DNA of 64,000 nt, from NCBI RefSeq assembly GCF_002217925.1, contig NZ_BCMF01000004.1:186001-250000 (forward strand). Reading direction: 5' to 3'. Position numbers and translations under genes: made by a program. Source of the DNA: Secundilactobacillus mixtipabuli. Its GTDB lineage: Bacteria; Bacillota; Bacilli; Lactobacillales; Lactobacillaceae. The notes under the pieces are model-generated. The model was not told the origin of the DNA. It worked only from the letters and a program-made list of their open reading frames with translations, and ran no database searches. Shown here one piece after another: positions 1 to 7,450 of the stretch. Positions within the stretch are counted from its first letter, which is position 1. Every line of letters begins with the position of its first letter.

Positions 1-2
1 AA

Positions 3-854
3 GATGATGTCACCACTTATCACCTCTACTTTACTGACGACATGGGGACAGCTGGTACCGACCTCACTTTCTTCGATTTTCCCGGCATCGGTAAGGGCCG
101 CTATGGCAAAAATAGTATTTCTCGAATTGGCTTTCGAGTCCCCACTGATGCTTCACTAGACTATTGGGCAAAACGATTTGATGATTACGGTATCAATACT
201 GATCCTATTCAGGAACAATTCGGTGCCAAAACACTTCCTTTTTACGATTTTGATGATCAACGCTATCAGTTAGTTTCGGATGAGCACAACGCTGGCCTGT
301 CTGGTGGGACGCCCTATCGCCACAGTCCCATCCCCAGCGAGGTTGCAATTAGGGGACTCGGTCCAACAACGATCACCCTCTCAGAGCCCGAGAACCTGGG
401 CACGATTTTAACAACTATTATGGGCTTCGCTAAACGCGAAAAAGAGGGCTCACAGACCCTTTACGAACTTCATGACGGTGGTCACGGTGCACAAGTGATT
501 ATCGCAATCAGTGCAGCTCTCCCTGACAGTATTCAAGGTTATGGTTCCGTTCACCACCTGGCTTTTAGAACGCCGGATACCGAGACGTTGAACTACTGGA
601 TCCAACGCATTCAGCTGGCTGGGTTCCATGATTCTGACTTTGTTGAGCGCTTCTACTTTCAGTCCGAATACTTTCGTGCGGCCCCAGGAGTCCTATTTGA
701 AATTGCTACTGATGGTCCCGGCTTCTTAGTCGATGAAACCTATGAAGAAGCCGGCGTTCACCTCGAACTGCCACCCTTTTTAGAAGATCAGCGAGCTATG
801 ATTGAAGCAAACTTAACACCCTTTAACTCTGAGGAGGCTACCCATGACAACTGA
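3..854 (+). CDS. Ring-cleaving dioxygenase, glyoxalase family (MhqO-like), 5' end outside window
   Basis: Vicinal-oxygen-chelate (glyoxalase/bleomycin resistance) protein of the MhqO type, a putative extradiol dioxygenase acting on quinone or catechol-like compounds in the cytoplasm. The frame is open from base 3 and reads DDVTTYHLYFTDDMGTAGTD, which is internal family sequence, so the ATG at 42 is a Met inside the protein and the true start lies upstream of the window. Two betaalpha-beta modules are visible; a conserved VHHLAF motif (metal-binding His) opens the second. The 3' end overlaps the next gene by 11 nt, so the two are co-transcribed. In Bacillus the MhqO/MhqD pair is induced by quinones; the same role here is inference. 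Confidence 0.85.
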   Translation, partial: DDVTTYHLYFTDDMGTAGTDLTFFDFPGIGKGRYGKNSISRIGFRVPTDASLDYWAKRFDDYGINTDPIQEQFGAKTLPFYDFDDQRYQLVSDEHNAGLSGGTPYRHSPIPSEVAIRGLGPTTITLSEPENLGTILTTIMGFAKREKEGSQTLYELHDGGHGAQVIIAISAALPDSIQGYGSVHHLAFRTPDTETLNYWIQRIQLAGFHDSDFVERFYFQSEYFRAAPGVLFEIATDGPGFLVDETYEEAGVHLELPPFLEDQRAMIEANLTPFNSEEATHDN

Positions 855-1455
855 TATTCACAGCGCCTTCTTCCCCGGCAAGACTAACTTAGCCCCCATA
901 CTGATGCTTCACGGTACGGGTGGGGATGAAAGTGATTTACTCCCAATCGCCACTTTTCTATTTCCAGAACACCCTAAACTCGGCATCCGTGGCAGAATCA
1001 ACGAAAACGGCAGTAACCGTTATTTCATTCGCCACAAAGACGGCACGTTTGATTTAGCTAATTTAGCACAGGAAACAACCTGGTTATTACACGCAATTGA
1101 GATAGAAACGGCCCGTTATCAGCTCGACGCCAGTCAACTGATCGTTCTGGGCTTCTCCAATGGTGCTAACATTGCAGCCTACGCTTGGTTAAATCAGCCA
1201 ACGTCATTTAAAACCGCCGTTTTATTACATCCGATGATGATCACACCGCCTAAGCAGGCAGTTAATCTAGAACACCATCGGGCGTTTGCAACCTATGGCG
1301 ATTTGGACCCAATTGTTGCCGAAGACAATTTCGATCAATTGACCCAGCAGCTCACCGATGCTCACGCCGATATTAAAATTTTCAAGCATCATCAGTCCCA
1401 CCACCTCTCACAAGCGGAATTAATGGCGGCTCAATCTTGGATCAAAACGTTATGA
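844..1455 (+). CDS. Alpha/beta hydrolase, carboxylesterase/phospholipase (MhqD-like)
   Basis: Predicted cytoplasmic serine hydrolase of 203 aa. Near the N-terminus is LMLHGTGGDESDL, the HG oxyanion-hole motif; GFSNGAN is the nucleophile elbow G-x-S-x-G with serine at the centre; the Asp in YGDLDPIV and the His in HHQSHHLS complete a typical triad. Length is usual for the family. The gene overlaps the dioxygenase by 11 nt and its ribosome site (gaggagg-like, around 832-838) lies inside that gene, so translation is coupled. Neighbourhood matches the MhqO/MhqD pair linked to quinone or electrophile detoxification in Firmicutes; the natural substrate cannot be read from sequence. Confidence 0.85.
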   Translation: MTTDIHSAFFPGKTNLAPILMLHGTGGDESDLLPIATFLFPEHPKLGIRGRINENGSNRYFIRHKDGTFDLANLAQETTWLLHAIEIETARYQLDASQLIVLGFSNGANIAAYAWLNQPTSFKTAVLLHPMMITPPKQAVNLEHHRAFATYGDLDPIVAEDNFDQLTQQLTDAHADIKIFKHHQSHHLSQAELMAAQSWIKTL

Positions 1456-1497
1456 GCATGTAGCAAAACTTAGCCACATCATGAGTGTATTAAAAAT

Positions 1498-1533
1498 AAG
1501 GCCTGTTCCGGCAAATTTGTCGGAACAGGCCTT
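1498..1533 (-). terminator. Bidirectional-type terminator, chiefly for ackA
   Basis: Thirteen-base inverted arms AAGGCCTGTTCCG / CGGAACAGGCCTT around a ten-base loop. On the minus strand the hairpin is followed by TATTTTTAATA, a good U-tract, so it ends the acetate kinase transcript; the plus-strand U-tract after the esterase gene is weak. Confidence 0.85.
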
Positions 1534-1553
1534 GTCTACTTTAAAAACTCACT

Positions 1554-2747
1554 TCAACCTTCATTCTCCATCAGCTGCTGTACGCCACGCGCCATTGCGA
1601 GTTCTTCATTTGTTGGAATAAGCAGCACTTTCGCACGACTATCAGTGGCTTCCAAAGAACCCGTATTACCTGCCACATTCAAAGTGGCATCGATCTTAAT
1701 GCCTAAAATACTTAGCCCATCGATAATGGCTTGGCGAATTTCCGGATCTTTTTCACCGATACCGCCAGCAAATACCAGTGCATCCGCGCCACCAATTTCC
1801 GTATAATAGCCACCAACTAGCTTAACCACTTGGGTAACAAACATATCTAAGGCCAATTTTGCCCGGGAATTTTTCTTGGCTGCTTCGTGCAGATCCCGCA
1901 TATCCGAGGACACGCCTGAAACGCCGAGCAGACCCGAGGACGCATTCAATTCTTGGATGACGACTTCCGGTGTTTCTAAGTCTAAACGTTTCATGAGGTA
2001 TGGTACTAAAGTCGGATCCACGTCACCGCTCCGAGTCCCCATCATTACACCCGTAACAGGGGTCAATCCCATCGACGTATCAAATGGCTTGCCATCCTTT
2101 ACAGCAGTGATTGAAGCCCCACTACCTAAGTGCATGGTAATCAAATTCAGTTCACTGAGTGGTTTATCCAGCATTTCAGCAGCTTGTTGCGCTAAAAATT
2201 GGTGGGAAATGCCATGTTCGCCATACCGTCGAATTTGATATTTTTTAGTCCATTCATAAGGGATGCCGTAAATCGCCGTTTTCTCTGGTAATCCGTGAAA
2301 ATAGGCACTGTCAAATACCGCATATTGCGGCACACCAGATAGCCGTTGTGCCAATAGCTCAATACACTTCACTTCCAGCGGATTATGCAGAGGTGCCAGT
2401 TCGCTCAATTCTTTTAATTGATTAATCCGACTGGGAATCAATTTAACTGGGCCCTTAAAAAGGGTGCCGCCTGCAACCACCCGGTGACCAACCGCTTCAA
2501 CTTCATCTAAAGTCTCAACACCACCCACTGTGATCAAGCGTTTAAGTACCCGGTCGATAGCTGTGATTTCATCAAGTGTCTCAACAACTTCTTTCGTTTT
2601 CTTGCCGCCAACTTCAACCTTTACAATCGTGCCCGGTAAATTAAGTCGCTCCACCTGACCCGAGGCAATAACGTGTTCAGCCGGCATTTTTACCAACTGC
2701 CACTTCAGAGAGGAACTTCCAGCATTGATCAACAGTATTTTAGTCAT
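1554..2747 (-). CDS. ackA: Acetate kinase (first of two)
   Basis: Interconverts acetyl phosphate + ADP and acetate + ATP in the cytoplasm; in heterofermenters it draws ATP from phosphoketolase-derived acetyl phosphate. 397 aa, full family length. Visible motifs: N-terminal INAGSSSLKW phosphate-binding loop, GHRVVAGG, the HLGSGASITA nucleotide-binding segment, DTSMGLTPVTGVMMGTRSGD signature and FAGGIGE near the C-terminus. The ATG at 2747 follows cggaggtgttgacct, a good ribosome site. It stands alone between convergent and divergent neighbours. A second ackA lies at 32114-33304; the two proteins are clearly paralogous, but only the second has a cre site I can see. Confidence 0.96.
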   Translation of the reverse strand: MTKILLINAGSSSLKWQLVKMPAEHVIASGQVERLNLPGTIVKVEVGGKKTKEVVETLDEITAIDRVLKRLITVGGVETLDEVEAVGHRVVAGGTLFKGPVKLIPSRINQLKELSELAPLHNPLEVKCIELLAQRLSGVPQYAVFDSAYFHGLPEKTAIYGIPYEWTKKYQIRRYGEHGISHQFLAQQAAEMLDKPLSELNLITMHLGSGASITAVKDGKPFDTSMGLTPVTGVMMGTRSGDVDPTLVPYLMKRLDLETPEVVIQELNASSGLLGVSGVSSDMRDLHEAAKKNSRAKLALDMFVTQVVKLVGGYYTEIGGADALVFAGGIGEKDPEIRQAIIDGLSILGIKIDATLNVAGNTGSLEATDSRAKVLLIPTNEELAMARGVQQLMENEG

Positions 2748-2810
2748 AGGTCAACACCTCCGTTTACCCTTATTTTACAGGATAAAACGGCCATTTAAGC
2801 CAATTTCATA

Positions 2811-2829
2811 GAAAGGTCATACACCTTTC
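2811..2829. repeat. Perfect 7-bp inverted repeat upstream of ackA
   Basis: GAAAGGT-CATAC-ACCTTTC, located between ackA and the divergent metalloprotease gene. It could be an operator for either gene or part of the ackA leader. No known regulator matches it by eye. Confidence 0.4.
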
Positions 2830-2847
2830 GAAAAAAGCGCATATTCA

Positions 2848-2899
2848 TTGAGCAAACAAAACTTATCATATACAATATAATCACTTGCAATACAAGTGA
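2848..2899 (+). promoter_or_regulatory. Metalloprotease promoter with downstream operator-like inverted repeat
   Basis: TTGAGC (2848-2853), 17-bp spacer, TACAAT (2871-2876). Immediately downstream, TCACTTG-caata-CAAGTGA (2881-2899) is a perfect 7-bp inverted repeat covering the expected transcription start, placed where a repressor would block initiation. The regulator is unknown. Confidence 0.55.
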
Positions 2900-2938
2900 C
2901 TGCAAGTAATAGGGATTATTTTAGGGGGGGCATTATCT

Positions 2939-3817
2939 TTGAAACGAGAACCTTTTTTTGCTATGGTCATCGCTTTGGTAACCGCTATCGTGCTGCCGCT
3001 TTCAGCACAGGGAACGACAGCCCATGCCGCGACACTCACGCCTAGTTCAGCCAGCTTAAACCAAAGCAAGACCTTTTATCGGTACAATGCAAGGGCGCTG
3101 GCCAGCCGCTATGGCTTAAACTATGCCTCGCAAACGGCCTTAACCCGGCAGGAAACTACTAAGGTTTATGTTGCCAGCAACGATTCGCAAATTAAAAAAA
3201 GTACGCAGTTAGCAATGGCCTATTGGAATCAGAAACTAGGCCGTAAGGTGTTTATTAATGGTACTAAGAGCAGTCATACGCTAACTATCGGCATGACCGG
3301 AAAAAATACATCTGCGGATGCTTGGTGGAAACCAGCTCAGCACCAAATCTCATTAGAACAAGCCGATTATAACCAGCAGCTCTATTCGATCAGAAACAAA
3401 ATGATCAATCAAAACACTTTGGCAGCCGTCACTAGTGCTAACCATCGGATTCAAGCCTACGGACATAGGATTGCTAACCGCGCCAATTTTGCACGTCAGT
3501 ACAACGCCTATCGTGCTACCCAAATTAATCAGGCTCAAAAACAGATTAATTCAGTTAAGCACGCTATCGTAGCTCAGCACATCGATACTAAGGCACGCAC
3601 TTTTAAATACGCGAATATCATCGCGCACGAAATGGGCCATTCTCTGGGACTGCAACACTCCGCAAACGCCCATGATGCAATGGCTGCTAACAGTTCGACA
3701 CCCAACATCTATAATTACAGTAAGGTGAAAGCAAGTAAGAACGGGTTTAACACCCTAGATAAAACCGACATTAATCGTGCCAAGTTAGCGTTAAAGGTCC
3801 ACGATGCCTTGAACTAA
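2939..3817 (+). CDS. Secreted matrixin-like zinc metalloprotease
   Basis: 292-aa exported protein. Residues about 1-31 form a Sec signal peptide (Lys/Arg start, hydrophobic core, probable cleavage after AHA-A). Residues 230-240 read HEMGHSLGLQH, the HExxHxxGxxH zinc signature of metzincins, followed by a Met in HDAMAANSS that may supply the Met-turn. The 100-residue stretch before it is helical, Gln/Asn/Lys rich. The start is TTG: a GGGGGGG ribosome site at 2924-2930 lies eight bases ahead. It is monocistronic with its own promoter and terminator. Likely an extracellular or wall-located peptidase; substrate unknown. Confidence 0.85.
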   Translation: MKREPFFAMVIALVTAIVLPLSAQGTTAHAATLTPSSASLNQSKTFYRYNARALASRYGLNYASQTALTRQETTKVYVASNDSQIKKSTQLAMAYWNQKLGRKVFINGTKSSHTLTIGMTGKNTSADAWWKPAQHQISLEQADYNQQLYSIRNKMINQNTLAAVTSANHRIQAYGHRIANRANFARQYNAYRATQINQAQKQINSVKHAIVAQHIDTKARTFKYANIIAHEMGHSLGLQHSANAHDAMAANSSTPNIYNYSKVKASKNGFNTLDKTDINRAKLALKVHDALN

Positions 3818-3830
3818 TTTTAAAGTCAAA

Positions 3831-3876
3831 AGAACCCTGAAAAACTATCTAAGGTAGTCTTTCAGGGTTCATCTTT
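3831..3876 (+). terminator. Terminator of metalloprotease gene
   Basis: Arms AGAACCCTGAAA and TTTCAGGGTTC around a loop that itself pairs (actatc/ggtagt), followed by ATCTTTT. It sits 14 bases after the stop codon. Confidence 0.8.
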
Positions 3877-3941
3877 TCATCTTCATGACAATTTCTTTGC
3901 GATTTCAAAATCTATTGAATTTGAGCATTCCCTCATGTTAA

Positions 3942-4052
3942 TATAATAGATGACAAATCAAGCGTACATATCACCAAGTCCCTATTATTCACTTTTGGTG
4001 AATGCACATAGAGCCATTATTCAAGCTGGTCGCTTTAGCGGCCAGCTTTTTT
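3942..4052 (+). ncRNA. Candidate short transcript (about 100 nt) ending in a strong terminator
   Basis: A TATAAT box (3942-3947), with TTGAGC 15 bp upstream as an imperfectly spaced -35, precedes about 70 nt without a convincing gene, a perfect 6-bp hairpin ATTCAC/GTGAAT (3987-4003), and a strong Rho-independent terminator: AAGCTGGTCGC/GCGGCCAGCTT (4023-4048) with a T-run to 4052. The terminator points away from every annotated gene: the upstream plus gene already has its own terminator, and the downstream gene is on the other strand. A small RNA is the simplest reading, but transcription is unproven. Confidence 0.4.
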
Positions 4053-4070
4053 ATTGGCTTTAACCTCAAA

Positions 4071-4544
4071 TTAGAACACTTCTTTATCAGTGTAGTGCTG
4101 AGGCAGGTTATTAAAGTCATACGACTTCAAAGCCTGAATTGCTTCTTTGCCATTAAAGAAGGCAGTATAAGATTGTGCCAGCATCAAATTGATCTTTTTA
4201 TTTTCATCATACTGGACGAGAACAACCGGAACACCAGCCTGCCATGCTGCACCAATTTCAAAAATGGTACCAGAGTCTGGTTCATTCTCCTTAGTTTCTT
4301 CGAATTGATAATCTAAGATAGCCACGACGGCATTCGCTTTACGAACCTGTCGGACGTCACTATTAAATGTCGCAACTTGCCACTTAAAAGAACCAAACTC
4401 CAAATCATCATGCTGATGTTCAGAAGGGATAAAAATACCGTTTTCCGCAACAGTAGGATTGGCGCGTAATAAATTGACAACTTCATTGACCCGCGCATTT
4501 TGACCATCACTAAAGAATGGCGCTGCTAAGTAAATATTATTCAT
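4071..4544 (-). CDS. Nucleoside 2-deoxyribosyltransferase
   Basis: Transfers the 2-deoxyribosyl group between nucleobases in purine/pyrimidine salvage; cytoplasmic enzyme typical of lactobacilli. 157 aa, the usual length for the family. N-terminal IYLAAPFF (nucleotide-binding strand-loop), the central Asp in VVAILDY, and E96 in DSGTIFEIGAAWQAG, which aligns with the catalytic glutamate of the Lactobacillus leichmannii enzyme. C-terminal SYDFNNLPQHY matches the family's closing segment. Single gene, upstream of which on the minus strand lies a purine-type permease gene, a fitting salvage partner. Whether it is type I (purine only) or II cannot be told by eye. Confidence 0.9.
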   Translation of the reverse strand: MNNIYLAAPFFSDGQNARVNEVVNLLRANPTVAENGIFIPSEHQHDDLEFGSFKWQVATFNSDVRQVRKANAVVAILDYQFEETKENEPDSGTIFEIGAAWQAGVPVVLVQYDENKKINLMLAQSYTAFFNGKEAIQALKSYDFNNLPQHYTDKEVF

Positions 4545-4878
4545 GACAAGTCATACTCCTTTATTATATTATCCATAAGGATACCATATAACCGCATCAA
4601 TAATCATTAAAAAGCGGTGGGTTTTACCTCGTGTAGGAACTAACCGCCTGATTCTTTTCAAAAGAGGCTGCAACAACCTTCCAGTTATTGCAGCCCCTTA
4701 TTTCGCACACGACGGCAAAATCGTATGCCAACAAGTGTTTAGCAAACTTATAGTAGCGGATTTCGCCACCGCTTTCAACTAGAATTTAATGAGATTTACT
4801 CGCTTTATCCTTTAGTAGCCACCGTTTAACAGTGGTTTACATTCTCTGCCAGAGATTAGCCCTCACTAAAACGACTGA
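4545..4878. other. Gene-free interval with one hairpin
   Basis: No coding region seen. It holds a hairpin GGCTGCAA/TTGCAGCC at 4666-4695, extended by an inner AAC/GTT pairing across a C-A mismatch. On the minus strand it is followed by CTCTTTTG, so it may terminate the permease transcript about 180 bases after its stop. The rest shows only short weak repeats. Confidence 0.5.
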
Positions 4879-6183
4879 TCAGTCTTCAACTTTGTGTTTG
4901 AGTGCCGTATTATTCAGTAATACATTCAGTATAACCGCCGCAAAACTTCCCACGACCATGCCATTACTCAAAATAGTTTGTACTTCAGCTGGTAAGAACT
5001 GGAACAGTGCTGGCTGAGTCGTGACACCTAAGCCTAACCCAACTGACACGGCAATAATCAGTAAGTTGCGATTATTGAACTCAACTTTCATTAACATTTT
5101 TACCCCTTGAGCCCCGACCATGCCAAACATGATCAACATCGCGCCACCCAATACAGAAGCAGGAATTAAGGTTGCGATTGCGCCAAACTTAGGAATCAAA
5201 CCCAAGAAAATTAACAGGAAAGCTGAATAATAAACTGGCCGTAGCGTTTTGATACCAGATAACTGAACGATACCAACGTTTTGTGAGAAAGTAGAATAGG
5301 GGAACGTATTAAAGATCCCACCAAGAATTGCGGCTAATCCTTCGGAACGGTACCCATGCTTCAAATCCTTCGTATCCAAATCACGGCCCGTAATCTCAGC
5401 CAGTGCAAAGTACACCCCCGTTGATTCGATCATACAAGTAACGGCAGCCAAAATCATGGTTGCAATGGATGACCATTCAAAGTGCGGTACCCCAAAGTAA
5501 AAGGGTTGGGGCAGTTGCAGCCAATGGGCAGCACTCACTGGTGCAAACCCAACCTTACCTAAGGCAATAGCAAGCAAAGTACCCACTAAAATCCCAATTA
5601 AAATGGCAATCTGTTTGATAAATCCTCTACCCCAAATGTTGATCACAATAATGACTAACGCTGTTATAAAACCTAGCGTCAGATTATATGGTGAGCCAAA
5701 ATCCTTAGCCGTGGCGTTACCACCACCGAGATTTTGGAACGCCACAGGAATCAGCGTAAACCCGATCAACGTGATCAAAGAACCCGTTACTACCGGCGGA
5801 AAGAAGCGTCTTAAACCGGCAAACGGCCCAGCAATCAATATAATAAAGACGCCCGCCGCAATAATGCCACCGTACATATAAGTCCAGCCAAAATGATTAC
5901 CGATACTTTGGAGAGGGGCAACGTATTCAACCGCACATCCCAGCACCACCGGCAAGCCGATCCCAGTTAACGGTGTTCGCTTTAGCTGCAGCAAAGTGGC
6001 AATGCCACACATAAAGATATCCATTGAAACCAAATAAGTCATTTGAGCGGCACTGAAATGAAGTGCCCCGCCAACCAGTAATGGGACTAAAATATCGCCC
6101 GAGTACATCGCCAACAAATGCTGAAAGCCTAAAATCAAGTTCTTTAAAACAGAACGATTATTATTAATAGTTTCCAAATTCAC
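4879..6183 (-). CDS. Nucleobase:cation symporter-2 permease, probably xanthine/purine (PbuX-like)
   Basis: 434-aa polytopic membrane protein of the NCS2 (nucleobase-ascorbate transporter) family with about 12-14 hydrophobic segments. FQHLLAMYSGDILVPLLVGG at the N-terminus and the signature region TFPYSTFSQNVGIVQLSGIK (with the QNVG motif) are diagnostic. MIESTGVYFALAEITGRDL carries the conserved acidic residue of TM8. The sequence looks closer to PbuX-type xanthine permeases than to uracil permeases; substrate assignment is inference. No purine riboswitch is visible in the roughly 110 bases upstream. It pairs functionally with the deoxyribosyltransferase downstream. Confidence 0.88.
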   Translation of the reverse strand: MNLETINNNRSVLKNLILGFQHLLAMYSGDILVPLLVGGALHFSAAQMTYLVSMDIFMCGIATLLQLKRTPLTGIGLPVVLGCAVEYVAPLQSIGNHFGWTYMYGGIIAAGVFIILIAGPFAGLRRFFPPVVTGSLITLIGFTLIPVAFQNLGGGNATAKDFGSPYNLTLGFITALVIIVINIWGRGFIKQIAILIGILVGTLLAIALGKVGFAPVSAAHWLQLPQPFYFGVPHFEWSSIATMILAAVTCMIESTGVYFALAEITGRDLDTKDLKHGYRSEGLAAILGGIFNTFPYSTFSQNVGIVQLSGIKTLRPVYYSAFLLIFLGLIPKFGAIATLIPASVLGGAMLIMFGMVGAQGVKMLMKVEFNNRNLLIIAVSVGLGLGVTTQPALFQFLPAEVQTILSNGMVVGSFAAVILNVLLNNTALKHKVED

Positions 6184-6295
6184 GACCCCTTATTCGGTTT
6201 TGTCTGCTTTTCATCTTTATATTATCATCTAATTGGTCGTTATTCAAACTAATTGAGAACGATTCTACTAAATAATACAAGATAGTTCGTCCTAA

Positions 6296-6616
6296 CTAAT
6301 GTTCAAGTTGATCAAGGCGCTCATAAACTGCAACTAATTCGCGACCCAGTTCAATTGTCGTCATGGCCATGCTCAAGTGGTCCTGAGCGTGGACCATGAG
6401 TAACGTTAGTCCCGCATCAGAGTTAACGTGAGTCCTAATGTAGTCGCTTTGGGCCTGATGTCCTTCGCCTAACCTTTTTTCTGCCTCATCAAATTTGATT
6501 CGGGCTGCTTGGATCTGTCCCTTCTTTGCCAACGTAATCCCCTCAAAAGACAATTTTTTGACGTCTCCAGCCGCCAAAATGAGTTGCATGGCAACGTGCT
6601 GTTCATCTTCAGTCAT
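6296..6616 (-). CDS. Orphan PTS lactose/cellobiose-type EIIA component
   Basis: 106-aa cytoplasmic phosphocarrier of the PTS lactose/cellobiose IIA family. H76 in LLMVHAQDHLSMAM is the phospho-accepting histidine; D79-H80 are the adjacent conserved pair. N-terminal half LILAAGDVKKLSFEGI is the usual first helix. The start ATG follows aaaagggggcagatc. No EIIB, EIIC or phospho-glycosidase gene adjoins it, though a GH1 enzyme is encoded 50 kb away at 55988-57445. It may serve an EIIBC encoded elsewhere or act in regulation. Confidence 0.88.
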   Translation of the reverse strand: MTEDEQHVAMQLILAAGDVKKLSFEGITLAKKGQIQAARIKFDEAEKRLGEGHQAQSDYIRTHVNSDAGLTLLMVHAQDHLSMAMTTIELGRELVAVYERLDQLEH

Positions 6617-6716
6617 GATCTGCCCCCTTTTTAGGTTTTTTAATTCTTAAGGTAGTCTCATTTTATGATTGACGCAACGGTTTTTCGGCGAATTCTTTTT
6701 TTAAACAAACCAAAAA

Positions 6717-6752
6717 GGGATTTTAACCCGGCCGGCACCGGATTAAAATCCC
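6717..6752 (-). terminator. Terminator of the acetyltransferase gene
   Basis: GGGATTTTAA / TTAAAATCCC arms with an inner CCGG/CCGG pairing; on the minus strand the hairpin is followed by TTTTTGG, 14 bases past the stop codon at 6766. Confidence 0.85.
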
Positions 6753-6765
6753 CCCTAAATCACGA

Positions 6766-7386
6766 CTATAAGTGTTTGGCAACAAATTCTTCAATCGGTA
6801 ACCGGAAATCCGCGTAGTTGGCTTCGAGTTCTTCACGGGGCCAATTCCACCACGCAATTTTTGCTAAATCAGTTTTAATTTCATCCGGGAAACGGTCTTT
6901 GATCTTCTTCCCGGGGATACCGCCAATAATGGTATATGGCTCAACGTCACGGGTAACCACCGCACCGGCACCGATCACCGCACCATCACCAACCGTGACA
7001 CCAGCTTGAACCACCACATCATGGCCTAACCAAACGTCGTTACCAATCACCGTTTTTAATGCCTTGCGTTGCTCCAAGAAGGCCTTATCTGGCTCACCGA
7101 AACCGTAACCCGTCCCGTTATAAGCAAAAATATGCTGACTTGGGCGATTATATGGATGGTTGGTCGGCCCAATACGAACCATGGCAGCCATACTGATGAA
7201 CTTCTTCAATTCACTATTTTGAATAAAACATAATTGACCGGTATACGTGTAATCATCTATAGTACTATTGTCGATGAAATTTTCACTGCCGATTTCAACG
7301 TACTGACCGAACCTGGTATCTTTAATCTGACCGCCTTCCCCAATCGTTGGCTGATCTTTGGAAAGTTTCACGTAATTAATATGCAT
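6766..7386 (-). CDS. Hexapeptide-repeat acetyltransferase (xenobiotic acyltransferase/phosphonate-cluster type)
   Basis: 206-aa left-handed beta-helix acyltransferase, expected to move an acetyl group from acetyl-CoA to a small hydroxyl or amino acceptor in the cytoplasm. Several [LIV]-G-x4 hexads are visible (VGDGAVIGAGAVVTRD), and the catalytic-type His lies in TNHPYNRPS. IIGGIPGKKIKDRFPDE and AWWNWPREEL are the conserved closing segment of this subfamily, whose relatives include proteins found in phosphonate gene clusters and Vat/CatB-type drug acetyltransferases. No phosphonate gene is nearby. The frame stays open to 7650, but ATG 7386 has the ribosome site cgggag eight bases ahead and matches the family N-terminus. 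Confidence 0.82.
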   Translation of the reverse strand: MHINYVKLSKDQPTIGEGGQIKDTRFGQYVEIGSENFIDNSTIDDYTYTGQLCFIQNSELKKFISMAAMVRIGPTNHPYNRPSQHIFAYNGTGYGFGEPDKAFLEQRKALKTVIGNDVWLGHDVVVQAGVTVGDGAVIGAGAVVTRDVEPYTIIGGIPGKKIKDRFPDEIKTDLAKIAWWNWPREELEANYADFRLPIEEFVAKHL

Positions 7387-7450
7387 CTGTCTCACTCCCG
7401 CTTTATAATAGTTGAGATTATTATACATAAAAATTGATTTTGGGGGAAAA

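Noticed and set aside
3950-4063. A 37-codon frame overlapping the candidate small RNA
   Set aside because: Its ATG lies before the expected transcription start and has no ribosome site; the frame passes through the terminator stem.
4002-4316. Reading frame of 104 codons beginning with a hydrophobic stretch, considered as a type I toxin-like peptide
   Set aside because: It runs through a strong terminator hairpin and then lies antisense to the deoxyribosyltransferase gene; no ribosome site, and the part before the terminator is too short and unlike Fst-family toxins.
6184-6295. Possible purine riboswitch ahead of the permease gene
   Set aside because: The interval is only about 110 bases and shows no aptamer-like three-way junction or terminator/antiterminator pair.
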